A DNA stretch of 18,034 nt from NCBI GenBank assembly GCA_910585445.1, contig CAJUEK010000046.1, positions 1 through 18,034 of the forward strand, given 5' to 3'. Under the pieces are notes generated by a model that worked only from the letters and a program-made list of their open reading frames with translations, was not told the DNA's origin and searched no databases. Of the stretch, positions 7,756 to 15,731 are shown piece after piece. Each line of letters starts with the position of its first letter. Within the stretch, counting starts at the first letter, position 1. Origin of the DNA: an uncultured Bacteroidales bacterium. GTDB lineage: Bacteria > Bacteroidota > Bacteroidia > Bacteroidales > UBA932. The position numbers were made by a program, and so were the translations under genes.

Positions 7756-9051
7756 TCATTTCTTTCCGTACTCCGGCTCGACTTTCAGCAGCAGAGTAAC
7801 CAAAACTGTCACAAAGCAGCACATCATGACCATGACGAAAAATCCGGAATAGCCGAGCCATTCCTGCATATATCCTGCCACCATGCCCGGAATCATCATG
7901 CTCAAAGCCATAAAAGCTGTACACAATGAATAATGCGCAGTCTTGAACTCTCCGTCAGAAAAATAAATAAGATAGAGCATATAGGCAGTGAATCCGAATC
8001 CGTATCCGAACTGGTCAAGAACCACGCATGCTCCTGTAACCCAAAGGCTCTCAGGCTGGAATGCCGCAAGAAACACAAAAGACAGGCAAGGCAGAGCAAG
8101 GCTCATGGCCATAGGCCACAATGACTTCTTGAGCCCCCATTTCGCAGCAGCGATGCCTCCGAGGATGCCTCCTACGGTCAATGCAGCCACTCCCACAGTC
8201 CCGTATATGAAGCCTACGGCCTCAGTAGAAAGCCCGAGTCCGCCTTTCTCTACAGGGTCCAACAGAAACGGATTCATCATCTTCACAAGGAAAGCCTCAG
8301 GAAGCCTGTAGAGCAACATGAACGCAAGCGCGGCAACCACATGCCTTTTACGGAAAAATGTCACGAAGGTCCGGCCGAAGTCCTCCACAATCTTGCCGGC
8401 CGTCTTGCCTGAATTCATGACATCAGAGACCGGACGGGGAAGTTTCCATGTATGGTACATGGTGACACCGGCAAAAATGGCCGCAGAAACCAGCAGAGTC
8501 ACTTTCCATGCCAGGTGTACATCAGCCGTGCGAGTCTCAAGCACTCCTGCGGCAGACACAAGGGCGCCCTGCACAAAAACGGAAGACAGACGGTAGAAAG
8601 TGCTCCTTATACCGATGAATCCTGCCTGCTCTGACGGGGCAAGCGCAAGCATATAGAATCCGTCCGCCGCAATATCATGCGTGGCGGAAGCGAAGGCAGT
8701 CACCCAGAAAAGCCCGAGCGTAACATAAAAAAGCGGAGCACCGGCAAAAAAAGCGCCGTCCCCACGAGGCAACAGAAAAGGAAGAAGCAGCATAGCAGCA
8801 GACATAAGAATCTGCATGGACAATATCCACCAGCGCTTGCTCCTCATTATATCGACAAAGGGGCTCCACAACGGCTTGACCACCCATGGGAGATAAAGCA
8901 GGCTGGTGTAAAGGGCGAGCATCCCGTTCGGCATGCCCATATTTTTGAACATCACGACAGATATGCTGTTCACGATGAAATATGGCAGGCCTTCCGCAAA
9001 ATACAGGGTCGGCACCCATAGCCATGGGCTTATCCGGTCAGATGCTCTCAT
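7756..9051 (-). CDS. AmpG-like muropeptide permease (MFS)
   Basis: A 431-residue polytopic membrane protein of the major facilitator superfamily, with about 12 hydrophobic segments. The N-terminal block WVPTLYFAEGLPYFIV, then LYLPWVVKPLWSPFVD (53-68), resembles the AmpG signature G-L-P with a following K-x-x-W-x-P-x-x-D. FASATHDIAADGFYM (around 120-135) corresponds to the AmpG FASxTQDIxxD motif. AmpG imports GlcNAc-anhydroMurNAc (peptides) from the periplasm for cell-wall recycling; sugar cargo here is inferred. Its ATG overlaps the stop of the DUF4922-SpoIID gene by 4 bp, which indicates translational coupling. Other sugar-phosphate MFS carriers are the main alternative. Confidence 0.85.
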   Translation of the reverse strand: MRASDRISPWLWVPTLYFAEGLPYFIVNSISVVMFKNMGMPNGMLALYTSLLYLPWVVKPLWSPFVDIMRSKRWWILSMQILMSAAMLLLPFLLPRGDGAFFAGAPLFYVTLGLFWVTAFASATHDIAADGFYMLALAPSEQAGFIGIRSTFYRLSSVFVQGALVSAAGVLETRTADVHLAWKVTLLVSAAIFAGVTMYHTWKLPRPVSDVMNSGKTAGKIVEDFGRTFVTFFRKRHVVAALAFMLLYRLPEAFLVKMMNPFLLDPVEKGGLGLSTEAVGFIYGTVGVAALTVGGILGGIAAAKWGLKKSLWPMAMSLALPCLSFVFLAAFQPESLWVTGACVVLDQFGYGFGFTAYMLYLIYFSDGEFKTAHYSLCTAFMALSMMIPGMVAGYMQEWLGYSGFFVMVMMCCFVTVLVTLLLKVEPEYGKK

Positions 9052-11354
9052 GAGATTCCCTCCCCTGACAATTCAGTTCCCGGATAATAATGCCCCAATA
9101 TCTCACGATAGCCATATCCGCGCGAAGCCATTACAGCAGCTCCAATCTGGCACAGACCGACGCCGTGTCCCCATCCGCGCCCGTCTATAATCACCTTGTC
9201 ACCTTCGAAAGTGACATCAAAAGCAGAGCTCTTGAGATGGCTGCGTGAAAGCAATCTCCTTATTTCAAGCTCCTTTCCCACAGTCAAGGTACATTCAGTA
9301 CCCGTAATCTTCAATTTCTTTATCCTGCCTGACTCACCGCGCACAATCGCCTCCATAGACACCAGTTCACCAATATTGACACCGCTGCGCTCACTGACAA
9401 GAGACGCAAGCTCATCACGGCCATACTCTTCACGCCAACGGAAGAAATCCGGAGTCTCCCTGTCATATCCGTTCAGCACCTGGGACAGCACAGCCTCATC
9501 GTCAGTGTCACAAAAACATTTCTCCCCGTCCACGTGGCCCGGCGAATCGCAAAGCGGCTGCAGATAAGGATAGTCAACGTCATCCCAGCATGTGCTGAAA
9601 CGCTCCATGCGGCCTCCGCAACATTTGGAGAAGCGCGCGTCACACAACTCCCCGCCATGGACCAGCACCTGCCCCCATGTTGAATCTATAGCCTTGCAAA
9701 CGGTATCTCCCGTCGCCCTCGCAAGTCCCTGATATCTCTGGCAATGGTCATCCGCACATACATCAAACGAATCATGCTCCTCATGATCATACCACTTTAC
9801 ATATACCCTCTCTCCGGAACATCCCTCAGATGTCTCCGCATTAATGACACTGTAGACATGAGATATTACGGAAGGCATGTCCACAATCCCCTCCGGCATG
9901 GCAGGAACCGATTTTCCCCGTGCCGCAGATATGCGCGCCATGACCCATGAACGGGAAATCACCGCATGGGCCTTGAGGAACTCCTCAGAAGCGGAAGAAC
10001 TCATTTCAGAAGATATGACACTCAGCAGATAGTCCTCGACTCCTATTACATTCACAGCAGTAAGGCACCCCTTCCCTACCGTTATCTTCAAGGCTCCGGC
10101 AAAAGTCTGGCGCTCCTGCCGTTCCCAATGGAAATTGCGGCCGATAGTGACATCGTACAGGACAAAAGACGCACCGGCAAACATGGTAGAAAGAGTAGGA
10201 GCACCGAAATAAAGCTCATCATAAAGCGCACCGTCATATTCAATCTTTCCTTCACGGAAAACAGCTTTCCGCGGACCGGCACCGTCAGAGAGTATCTCAA
10301 ACTCAATCTCAGGAGCTGACATTATGCCTACCTCAAGCAATGGCTGCACACGCGTAAGACGGCGTATCATACGTTCCTGCTCCTCTTCCGGGGCAGACAC
10401 TTCGGCAAGCATCTCACCGAGCAACCCTGGAGTCAGTTTCTCAAACTCCTCCTCAACAGGAACGATGAAGACTCCGGCCATGTCCGCACATCCGGGACTC
10501 ATGGTAAGGTGGTCTGGCCCGTCACTGAAATAATGATGCGAACGGTGCGAACGGCGGAAAACCACAATAGAGCGGAACTCCCCTCCGCGCCAATATGTGA
10601 ACAGATTTATAAGCGGTTCATTCTCGCCTTCCGGAATCTCCGCGCAGTCAAGAAGACGATAGAAAAGCTTGGCTGCAGATTTCGCAGTATCGGCCCTCAA
10701 TACGAATATGCCCGATGTGAATTTAGGATAATGGTACAGGTGCGCGTCCTGGACAGAGGTCAGATATCTGAGTCCGGTTCCGTCCCCATTTCCCGAAAAC
10801 GCTTCGCCAGAAACACCTTCAGAGCCGACGAGCCTGCCAATCAGAGCGTCAACATCATTCTCAAGCGGCATAAGGCCTGCCGGAGCGCCCTGAAAATGAT
10901 GATGGTCAGGAGCCGAAGCCCCGCTTTTCGGGCCGTTGTAGAAAAACGTGAAATCCCCGTATTTCCGCGCAAGGTCCAGCATGTCAACATAACGCTGCCA
11001 GATGGACTGCCCAACATGCCTGTCCATGGCTATGACAAGATGGTCCGGAAAAATCGGGTAAGGATTGATGAGAATGTCATATTTCTTCCCTTTCCTGCCT
11101 TCAAACTTCATCATTATCTGCTCATTGGAGCGGTTCTCACGGCAAAGGAAGCATTTTCTGGCCGCGATGTCAGCCTTGTCCAGCTTTGCGGCTGACGATA
11201 TCATTCTCGCAGGGTTGAACTGAAGCTTTACATTCAGCCCTCCGGTGACCATTTCCCTGACCTTCACATTTTTCAGCGCACGGAAATTGTCACAGGCCAG
11301 AGGCCAGCGCGAAAGCTGGTCGCCGACAAATTTCTGAATCCTTCCGGTTTTCAT
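9048..11354 (-). CDS. DUF4922 (GalT/HIT-like) - SpoIID/LytB fusion protein
   Basis: A 768-residue two-part protein. Residues 1 to about 340 are DUF4922: C68-x-x-C71, INPYPIFPDHLVIA (96-109) and SAPDHHHFQGAP (147-158), whose H151-x-H153-x-Q155 fits the HxHxQ nucleotidyl-transfer site of GalT and GDP-hexose phosphorylase relatives. Residues about 395-765 form a SpoIID/LytB domain: VNVIGVEDYLLSVISSEM with the likely catalytic E450, Cys533 and Cys538 (VCADDHCQ) as probable zinc ligands, and GRGWGHGVGLCQIG (726-739), then HYYPGT. SpoIID cuts peptide-free glycan strands as a lytic transglycosylase. No signal peptide or membrane segment is visible, so both parts would be cytoplasmic, which is odd for a SpoIID domain. 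It overlaps both neighbours by 4 bp (the GT2 gene upstream, AmpG downstream). Confidence 0.85.
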   Translation of the reverse strand: MKTGRIQKFVGDQLSRWPLACDNFRALKNVKVREMVTGGLNVKLQFNPARMISSAAKLDKADIAARKCFLCRENRSNEQIMMKFEGRKGKKYDILINPYPIFPDHLVIAMDRHVGQSIWQRYVDMLDLARKYGDFTFFYNGPKSGASAPDHHHFQGAPAGLMPLENDVDALIGRLVGSEGVSGEAFSGNGDGTGLRYLTSVQDAHLYHYPKFTSGIFVLRADTAKSAAKLFYRLLDCAEIPEGENEPLINLFTYWRGGEFRSIVVFRRSHRSHHYFSDGPDHLTMSPGCADMAGVFIVPVEEEFEKLTPGLLGEMLAEVSAPEEEQERMIRRLTRVQPLLEVGIMSAPEIEFEILSDGAGPRKAVFREGKIEYDGALYDELYFGAPTLSTMFAGASFVLYDVTIGRNFHWERQERQTFAGALKITVGKGCLTAVNVIGVEDYLLSVISSEMSSSASEEFLKAHAVISRSWVMARISAARGKSVPAMPEGIVDMPSVISHVYSVINAETSEGCSGERVYVKWYDHEEHDSFDVCADDHCQRYQGLARATGDTVCKAIDSTWGQVLVHGGELCDARFSKCCGGRMERFSTCWDDVDYPYLQPLCDSPGHVDGEKCFCDTDDEAVLSQVLNGYDRETPDFFRWREEYGRDELASLVSERSGVNIGELVSMEAIVRGESGRIKKLKITGTECTLTVGKELEIRRLLSRSHLKSSAFDVTFEGDKVIIDGRGWGHGVGLCQIGAAVMASRGYGYREILGHYYPGTELSGEGIS

Positions 11355-12787
11355 CGGTTCATCCTTATTCTGGCCTCAAGCTCCCAGGTACGGATGCGGT
11401 CCTTGTAGAGATTATTGGCATTAACCTTTTCTATATCGAGGGCGGCATCGGAATTGCCCTTCCAGCGGCGGCAGAAATACACCACATCCCAGATGCGTCC
11501 AATCCTGTATTCACGGCAGATTCTCAACCCGAGCGCATAGTCCTCGCCATAGCTCACGTCCGGCAGATTCAGAGTCCTCAGAAGCGGAGTCCAGAAAGCA
11601 CGAGGTGCGCCAAGACCATTGATTCTCAAAGCATTATTGCGCCCGTTCTCTTCTGTCCACTCCCTGTGGTCTATTATTCCGGGAGGTATCGGCTCAAGAT
11701 TGAAGTCAGTCATCTGATATGTACCGATTACCATTGCACATTTCTGAAGACGGAATGCCTCCACAATCTTGGCCAGAGAATCCGGACCGCTGTACATGTC
11801 GTCGCTGTCAAGCTGCACGGCATACTCTCCGCAGGATGGATGATGCACTGCCACATTCCAGCACCCGCCGATACCCAGGTCGTTCCTAAGCGGAATCACG
11901 TGCACCAGCCTCGGTTCTTTCTCCGCCATTTCCTCAAGCAAGCGCGAAGTGCCGTCAGACGAATGATTGTCCACGACTATTACGTTGAATGGGAAATCGC
12001 ATTCCTGTGCCAGGGCACTCTTAACAGCATCACAGATGGTGCTTTCACGGTTATAGACCGGTATTATGACCGAAGCCACCACAGGGAATACGGCATCACT
12101 GAATTCAGACATGTCCGGCTCACGGAACACCGGTTCCAGATAAGCCCCGATACGCCTCAGGTGCTCCGTACACACTTTTTCCATCTCGACCTGAACTTCC
12201 CTGTTCTTCGGGTCCACATAATCAAACTGCTTCTGCCCGGACTTTCTCGAATCCGTTTCTACCTCAGTATAAAGGAACTCGTTGATATGCACGATATTCT
12301 TCATCCTCAGACGCAGGTCATACAAGGCAGCCCAGCGGTAATCTTCCTTCATGGCATTTACGGCACGGCGCAACGAAGATGTCCTGAAGACAAGCACACT
12401 TCCAAAATCAAAATCATCCCTGAGAGCACCTTTCTGGCAGTCTATCAGCGGATGCCTTTTGCGCACCTTCGCCCCTTGGTCATCAGTGCAGACACTGTAA
12501 TGGTCGGCATAGAGCATATCCGCCCCCGTATCATCAGCTACAGCAAGAATCCGGTCCAGGGCGAACAGGCCCATCTCAAGAGCATGGTCCTTCGTATATA
12601 AAAGCACAAATTCCGCAGCCGCGGCACCGGCGATGCTGCGCAATACGGAAGTAGCCCGCAGGGAATCTCCCGGCAGCACTGTCATTCCGGCAAAGGCGCC
12701 GCTCCTGGCGAACGACTCCATCGTAGCCGACATGTCCTCACTTGACATTGGCGGCACAAAGCATTCAATATTCGGCATATCAGTCAA
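11351..12787 (-). CDS. family 2 glycosyltransferase with two GT-A-like halves
   Basis: A 478-residue protein whose C-terminal half (about 236-445) is a clear GT2 domain: VASVIIPVYNREST (237-250), VIVVDNHSSDGTS (269-281), the metal-binding DSDD (327-330), and GED (414-416), followed by the RRWKGNSD block (440-447). The N-terminal half (about 60-140) resembles a second, degenerate GT-A domain, with EFVLLYTKDHAL and MLYADHYSV in place of a normal DxD. There is no membrane segment. It is the first gene of the tightly packed operon and is coupled by a 4-bp overlap to the DUF4922-SpoIID gene. The donor and acceptor sugars cannot be told from the sequence; cell-wall or surface glycan synthesis is a guess from context. 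Confidence 0.9.
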   Translation of the reverse strand: MTDMPNIECFVPPMSSEDMSATMESFARSGAFAGMTVLPGDSLRATSVLRSIAGAAAAEFVLLYTKDHALEMGLFALDRILAVADDTGADMLYADHYSVCTDDQGAKVRKRHPLIDCQKGALRDDFDFGSVLVFRTSSLRRAVNAMKEDYRWAALYDLRLRMKNIVHINEFLYTEVETDSRKSGQKQFDYVDPKNREVQVEMEKVCTEHLRRIGAYLEPVFREPDMSEFSDAVFPVVASVIIPVYNRESTICDAVKSALAQECDFPFNVIVVDNHSSDGTSRLLEEMAEKEPRLVHVIPLRNDLGIGGCWNVAVHHPSCGEYAVQLDSDDMYSGPDSLAKIVEAFRLQKCAMVIGTYQMTDFNLEPIPPGIIDHREWTEENGRNNALRINGLGAPRAFWTPLLRTLNLPDVSYGEDYALGLRICREYRIGRIWDVVYFCRRWKGNSDAALDIEKVNANNLYKDRIRTWELEARIRMNR

Positions 12788-12827
12788 TTAGTCTTAGAAG
12801 CTATATTTTTTCGGCAAATCCCGTCCA

Positions 12828-12886
12828 ATGATTCGGAATCAGCTGCTGGCATGCTACAGCAGTGCCAGCAGCTGATTCCGAATCAT
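12828..12886. repeat. perfect 24-bp inverted repeat at the NUDIX 3' end
   Basis: The arms 12828-12851 and 12863-12886 are perfect reverse complements over 24 bp, with an 11-nt spacer. The right arm is the coding end of the NUDIX gene (MIRNQLLA); the stop codon lies in the spacer and the left arm is non-coding. It sits 41 bp upstream of the GT2 start. No T-run follows on either strand, so it is not a standard terminator, but in RNA it would be a very stable hairpin. Confidence 0.95.
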
Positions 12887-13438
12887 GGCGAACTCACTTT
12901 CGAAATTAGGCGTGAAAACTCCCTGTCCCATCGCAGCGTCAATCTCCGCAAGTTCCCACCATTTCCCTTCATCCACCTCATCACGGTCGGGACGGAGCTC
13001 ATAAGAGCCTACCGCTGCAAAGATGTTCACAAGTTCATGCTCCACTCCGGAGGTGAACTCATAGGTCTCAAGGTATATCGGATTGAACTCAATGAAGCCG
13101 AGTTCTTCAGCTGCCTCACGATATACAGCCTCGATTATGCTTTCCCCATAGGACACATGCCCGCCTACCGCAGTGTCCCATTTTCCGGGCTGGATATCCT
13201 TCAACATGGAGCGTTTCTGCAGATAAATGCGGCTGAACCTGTCTATGATGTGCAGATGCACGACAGGATGCAGAGGCATGGCCCCGCTATGGCAATATTC
13301 ACGTGTTGACCTTCCGACTACAAGGCCGCTCGGAAGCACTATCGGGAACCATTCACTGTCAGGCCTCAACGGCTCAGCCCCTGCTGAGGGTGCCGGCACC
13401 TCAGGCGCAGTACCATAAGGATATATCAGCTCAACCAT
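12854..13438 (-). CDS. NUDIX hydrolase
   Basis: The NUDIX box Gx5Ex7REUxEExGU is complete: it starts at Gly93 (GHVSYGE) and ends in REAAEELGF (107-115) when counted from the start chosen here. NUDIX enzymes cleave nucleoside diphosphates linked to another group (or, in a related subgroup, isomerise IPP). The block HPVVHLHIID..RIYLQKRS..QPGKWDTAVGGHV resembles the YfcD/Idi-like subgroup. The frame is open up to 13576, but I prefer the ATG at 13438 (MVELIYPYG, 194 residues). The upstream part overlaps the thioesterase coding region in another frame, and this start falls 10 bp after the thioesterase stop. The substrate is unknown. The last codons form one arm of the 24-bp inverted repeat. Confidence 0.88.
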   Translation of the reverse strand: MVELIYPYGTAPEVPAPSAGAEPLRPDSEWFPIVLPSGLVVGRSTREYCHSGAMPLHPVVHLHIIDRFSRIYLQKRSMLKDIQPGKWDTAVGGHVSYGESIIEAVYREAAEELGFIEFNPIYLETYEFTSGVEHELVNIFAAVGSYELRPDRDEVDEGKWWELAEIDAAMGQGVFTPNFESEFAMIRNQLLALL

Positions 13439-13448
13439 GTCCCCGAAA

Positions 13449-14183
13449 TCAAAATACAAGTTCCAAACAGAAAGCGGAGACATCCCCCACCTTGCCTTCA
13501 ACAAATACGCGGATACAGTCCACGTCTTCGGCAACGGCACGGTAAATCGATACATTCTCTCCCGCCCTGGTCTCATGATTGAAGTTTATAGTCGCCTCCT
13601 TCACAGGCATGGAAGAGGCCATGGCATAGTCAACCGCATCCATAGCCCAATGCATATACATCGCATTGTTGGTATGGCCGTTCAGGTCCACATCGGAATA
13701 TGCGACCTTATGCTGCATGACAAGCTCAGGAACCACGCCCTTAGGCATCTGCACCTTTGCCGCAGGGGCATCAGTCGCATTCTCGGAACACATGGTGCTC
13801 TCATCCATTATATTGGGGTCACGCACAAGCTTACGCGTATCAAGGTCTATGACAAGCCATGAGGAAGTCGCAAGCACAAGCGGATTGCCATCGGCATCGG
13901 AAATGACAAAATCCCTGAGGTAAAACAGGCGCTCAAGCCCCTTGTGCCATGTGGCAAGGGATATCGCCTCGCGCCATTTCGGAGCGCGGACAAACTTCAT
14001 GTTCATCCGTGAAAGCACCCACGCGGTACGGGATGTTATGAGGTCATCATATCCGAATCCGAGTTCGGAAGCATGCCGATTGGCTATTTCCTGCGCCATA
14101 TTCATGAATGAGGCCGGCTTCATGCGCCAGGCCAGATCCGTGTCATAGCAAGGGACTATGGATTTCTGTATATATTTGTTCAT
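13449..14183 (-). CDS. acyl-ACP thioesterase (FatA/FatB type)
   Basis: A 244-residue double-hotdog thioesterase that hydrolyses acyl-acyl carrier protein to free fatty acid and ACP. The active-site pattern D-x-N-x-H is seen as D166-L-N168-G-H170-T-N-N, followed by AMYMHW, matching the plant and bacterial FatA/FatB signature. The first hotdog is recognisable by SFMNMAQEIANRHASELGFG (25-44) and by the WVLSRM segment. The length suits bacterial members (about 240-250 residues). It is followed 10 bp later by the NUDIX gene, so the two are likely co-transcribed; no functional link is evident. Acyl chain-length preference cannot be read from the sequence. Confidence 0.92.
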   Translation of the reverse strand: MNKYIQKSIVPCYDTDLAWRMKPASFMNMAQEIANRHASELGFGYDDLITSRTAWVLSRMNMKFVRAPKWREAISLATWHKGLERLFYLRDFVISDADGNPLVLATSSWLVIDLDTRKLVRDPNIMDESTMCSENATDAPAAKVQMPKGVVPELVMQHKVAYSDVDLNGHTNNAMYMHWAMDAVDYAMASSMPVKEATINFNHETRAGENVSIYRAVAEDVDCIRVFVEGKVGDVSAFCLELVF

Positions 14184-14199
14184 AATGAATTATTTTTTT

Positions 14200-14207
14200 C
14201 AAAATTA
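14200..14207 (-). promoter_or_regulatory. candidate -7 box upstream of the thioesterase gene
   Basis: The minus strand reads TAATTTTG here, fitting TAnnTTTG, 17-24 nt before the thioesterase ATG, which would give a very short leader. A second identical box lies at 14311-14318, overlapping the stop of the HU-CCDC81 gene. Neither has a good -33 TTTG at 19 nt. Confidence 0.3.
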
Positions 14208-14315
14208 CTGCAATCCAGGCATAATGGCCGGTTTTCCGGCATCCGGGTTCAAGAATACGGCCACAAAGCCGCTCCTGCCAAAGCGCCGTTCACCACAGAC
14301 GCACAGTGTGCAAAA

Positions 14316-15575
14316 TTAGTGTTTATAATTCAAGATGTCAAGTTCCTCAGGCGTATATAGAAGAGCATCAAGCCATTCCGGTGCATATATGGCAACGGCC
14401 ATATATGCCGACATCAGCACGGCAGCCGTCACGGCAAGTATAAGGAGAATCAATAGAATTTTCTTCCACAGGGGCTTTCCTGCGGCCGGTTCTGTATGCT
14501 GCCCGGGGTCTTGGGCTTTTTCCTTGGCTTGGGCTGGGTAGGGATCGAGGTCTTGCCGTGGCTCCTGTTCCTGTTCTTGTCCGGAAAGATGGACAGGCTT
14601 CTGGCAGGGGTCGGTAATCGGCTCGGGGGTCGGTTCGACGGTTGATTCGACGGACGGTGCAACGGACGGTACGGCATCTGATTCAAGAATAGACTCCGCC
14701 TCATGCTCTGATTCAGATTCAGGTGCAAGCTCAGACTCAGATGTCGGGCACGGTTCTGCCACAGGTCCCGTTGGAAGTTCTGAATCCTGCTCAGGTTCAG
14801 ACTCGGGCCAAGACTCAGATTCCGTTGAAAATGCAGGCTCCTGTTTTGGCAACTGCTCCGGCTCTGATGACAATTCAAGTTCCGGCTCTGATGGCAGCTG
14901 ATGCCCTGGCTCCGTTGGCTGTTCTGATTCTGCCTGAGGCTCTGATTCTGCCTGCGGTTGCATCGTCACTGCCGGCGGATTGTCAATCTGCTCCGAAACC
15001 GGAACAATATCCTCCGCAAGTGCATCTTCCGCATGTTCAGAAGCAGAAACCACGTGCGAAGCAATGTCATCCGAAGCAATGTCATCCGAAGCAATGTCAT
15101 CAAGCAGCGAACGCAGCCCGACGACAGCAGCGCTCACCTCCTCTTTCGTTTCCTGATGCGTCTTTAGAGAGACAGGCTCCAGGCCGAACCCGGCCGGATA
15201 TATATCCAGGTTCTCATCCGCGACAAAAAACACCGTATTCTCCTTAGTCGCCCTCAAACGTCCGAGGTCAGGAAACACGACAGTCTTCTTCTGATGCAGC
15301 ACAGACTTAAGCTCTGCCACAAAATCCGTAATTATCCGCTCCGCAATCTCACGGCTCACCTCATTCTGTGAGGCATAGAACCCTATCAGTTCATCCCCGC
15401 TGTCCGGCTTTGCCCTGAAGGACAGTTTACGGTAAGGAGGATTAATGGTATATCCCTTATCTGAAAATGTCGAAGGCACTATCTCCGCGACAAAACATCC
15501 AAGCCCCGGCAGAACCACCTTATCATTATCAAGAATCAGTTCTTTGACCATTTTCGAGAGAAGATCTATATCCAT
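14316..15575 (-). CDS. membrane-anchored HU-CCDC81-type protein with acidic linker
   Basis: The N-terminal ~138 residues match the prokaryotic HU-CCDC81 domain pair of Bacteroidota (LSKMVKELILDNDKVVLPGLG, then INPPYRKLSFRAK, and VVFPDLGRLRATKENTVFFV), a predicted HU-like nucleoprotein fold. A linker of about 220 residues follows. It starts with three DDIAS-type repeats (near 158-172) and continues as a Ser/Glu/Pro-rich acidic tract (about 184-350). One transmembrane helix (about 373-397, KILLILLILAVTAAVLMSAY) lies near the C-terminus, leaving a short tail of about 22 residues. Related proteins usually carry a periplasmic SPOR domain after the helix; none is present here. The gene is divergent from tRNA-Asn. 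A role in linking the nucleoid or cell division to the envelope is inference. Confidence 0.8.
   Translation of the reverse strand: MDIDLLSKMVKELILDNDKVVLPGLGCFVAEIVPSTFSDKGYTINPPYRKLSFRAKPDSGDELIGFYASQNEVSREIAERIITDFVAELKSVLHQKKTVVFPDLGRLRATKENTVFFVADENLDIYPAGFGLEPVSLKTHQETKEEVSAAVVGLRSLLDDIASDDIASDDIASHVVSASEHAEDALAEDIVPVSEQIDNPPAVTMQPQAESEPQAESEQPTEPGHQLPSEPELELSSEPEQLPKQEPAFSTESESWPESEPEQDSELPTGPVAEPCPTSESELAPESESEHEAESILESDAVPSVAPSVESTVEPTPEPITDPCQKPVHLSGQEQEQEPRQDLDPYPAQAKEKAQDPGQHTEPAAGKPLWKKILLILLILAVTAAVLMSAYMAVAIYAPEWLDALLYTPEELDILNYKH
15057..15101 (-). repeat. three perfect 15-bp tandem repeats
   Basis: The unit CGAAGCAATGTCATC occurs three times in a row without a mismatch. It encodes the repeated pentapeptide D-D-I-A-S of the HU-CCDC81 protein. 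Perfect copies suggest recent slippage and possible length variation between strains. Confidence 0.95.
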
Positions 15576-15625
15576 AGGAAAGTAATTTTATGCTATCAGA
15601 ACAGCTGTTTTTCATTAAATCGACA

Positions 15626-15633
15626 CAAAGATA
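15626..15633 (-). promoter_or_regulatory. candidate -7 box of the HU-CCDC81 gene
   Basis: The minus strand reads TATCTTTG, fitting TAnnTTTG, about 50-58 nt before the ATG. A near match to the -33 box (TTTC) lies 23 nt upstream, a longer spacing than usual. Confidence 0.4.
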
Positions 15634-15663
15634 GAAAAAATATTAAAATTTTTTGCGAAAAAA

Positions 15664-15694
15664 TTTGGAGGTAAAGAAAAAATGCCTACCTTTG
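15664..15694 (+). promoter_or_regulatory. Bacteroidota promoter of tRNA-Asn
   Basis: TTTG (15664-15667), a spacer of exactly 19 nt, then TACCTTTG (15687-15694) match the TTTG-N19-TAnnTTTG consensus perfectly. The tRNA begins 37 nt after the -7 box. This is the clearest promoter in the window. Confidence 0.85.
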
Positions 15695-15731
15695 CAATCC
15701 CAAACGAAACGAAAACGTTTGAAAACAAAAT

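Noticed and set aside
11666..12601. 311-codon plus-strand open frame
   Set aside because: It is antisense to the GT2 gene, with no recognisable domain and a composition typical of a reverse-frame shadow.
12828..12886. The 24-bp inverted repeat as a standard Rho-independent terminator
   Set aside because: No T-run follows the stem on either strand.
13439..13576. N-terminal extension of the NUDIX protein
   Set aside because: It overlaps the end of the thioesterase gene in another frame, and an ATG at 13438 gives a normal NUDIX length right after the thioesterase stop.
15057..15101. 15-bp tandem repeats as iterons or a CRISPR
   Set aside because: They lie in frame within a coding region and encode a pentapeptide repeat; there are no spacers.
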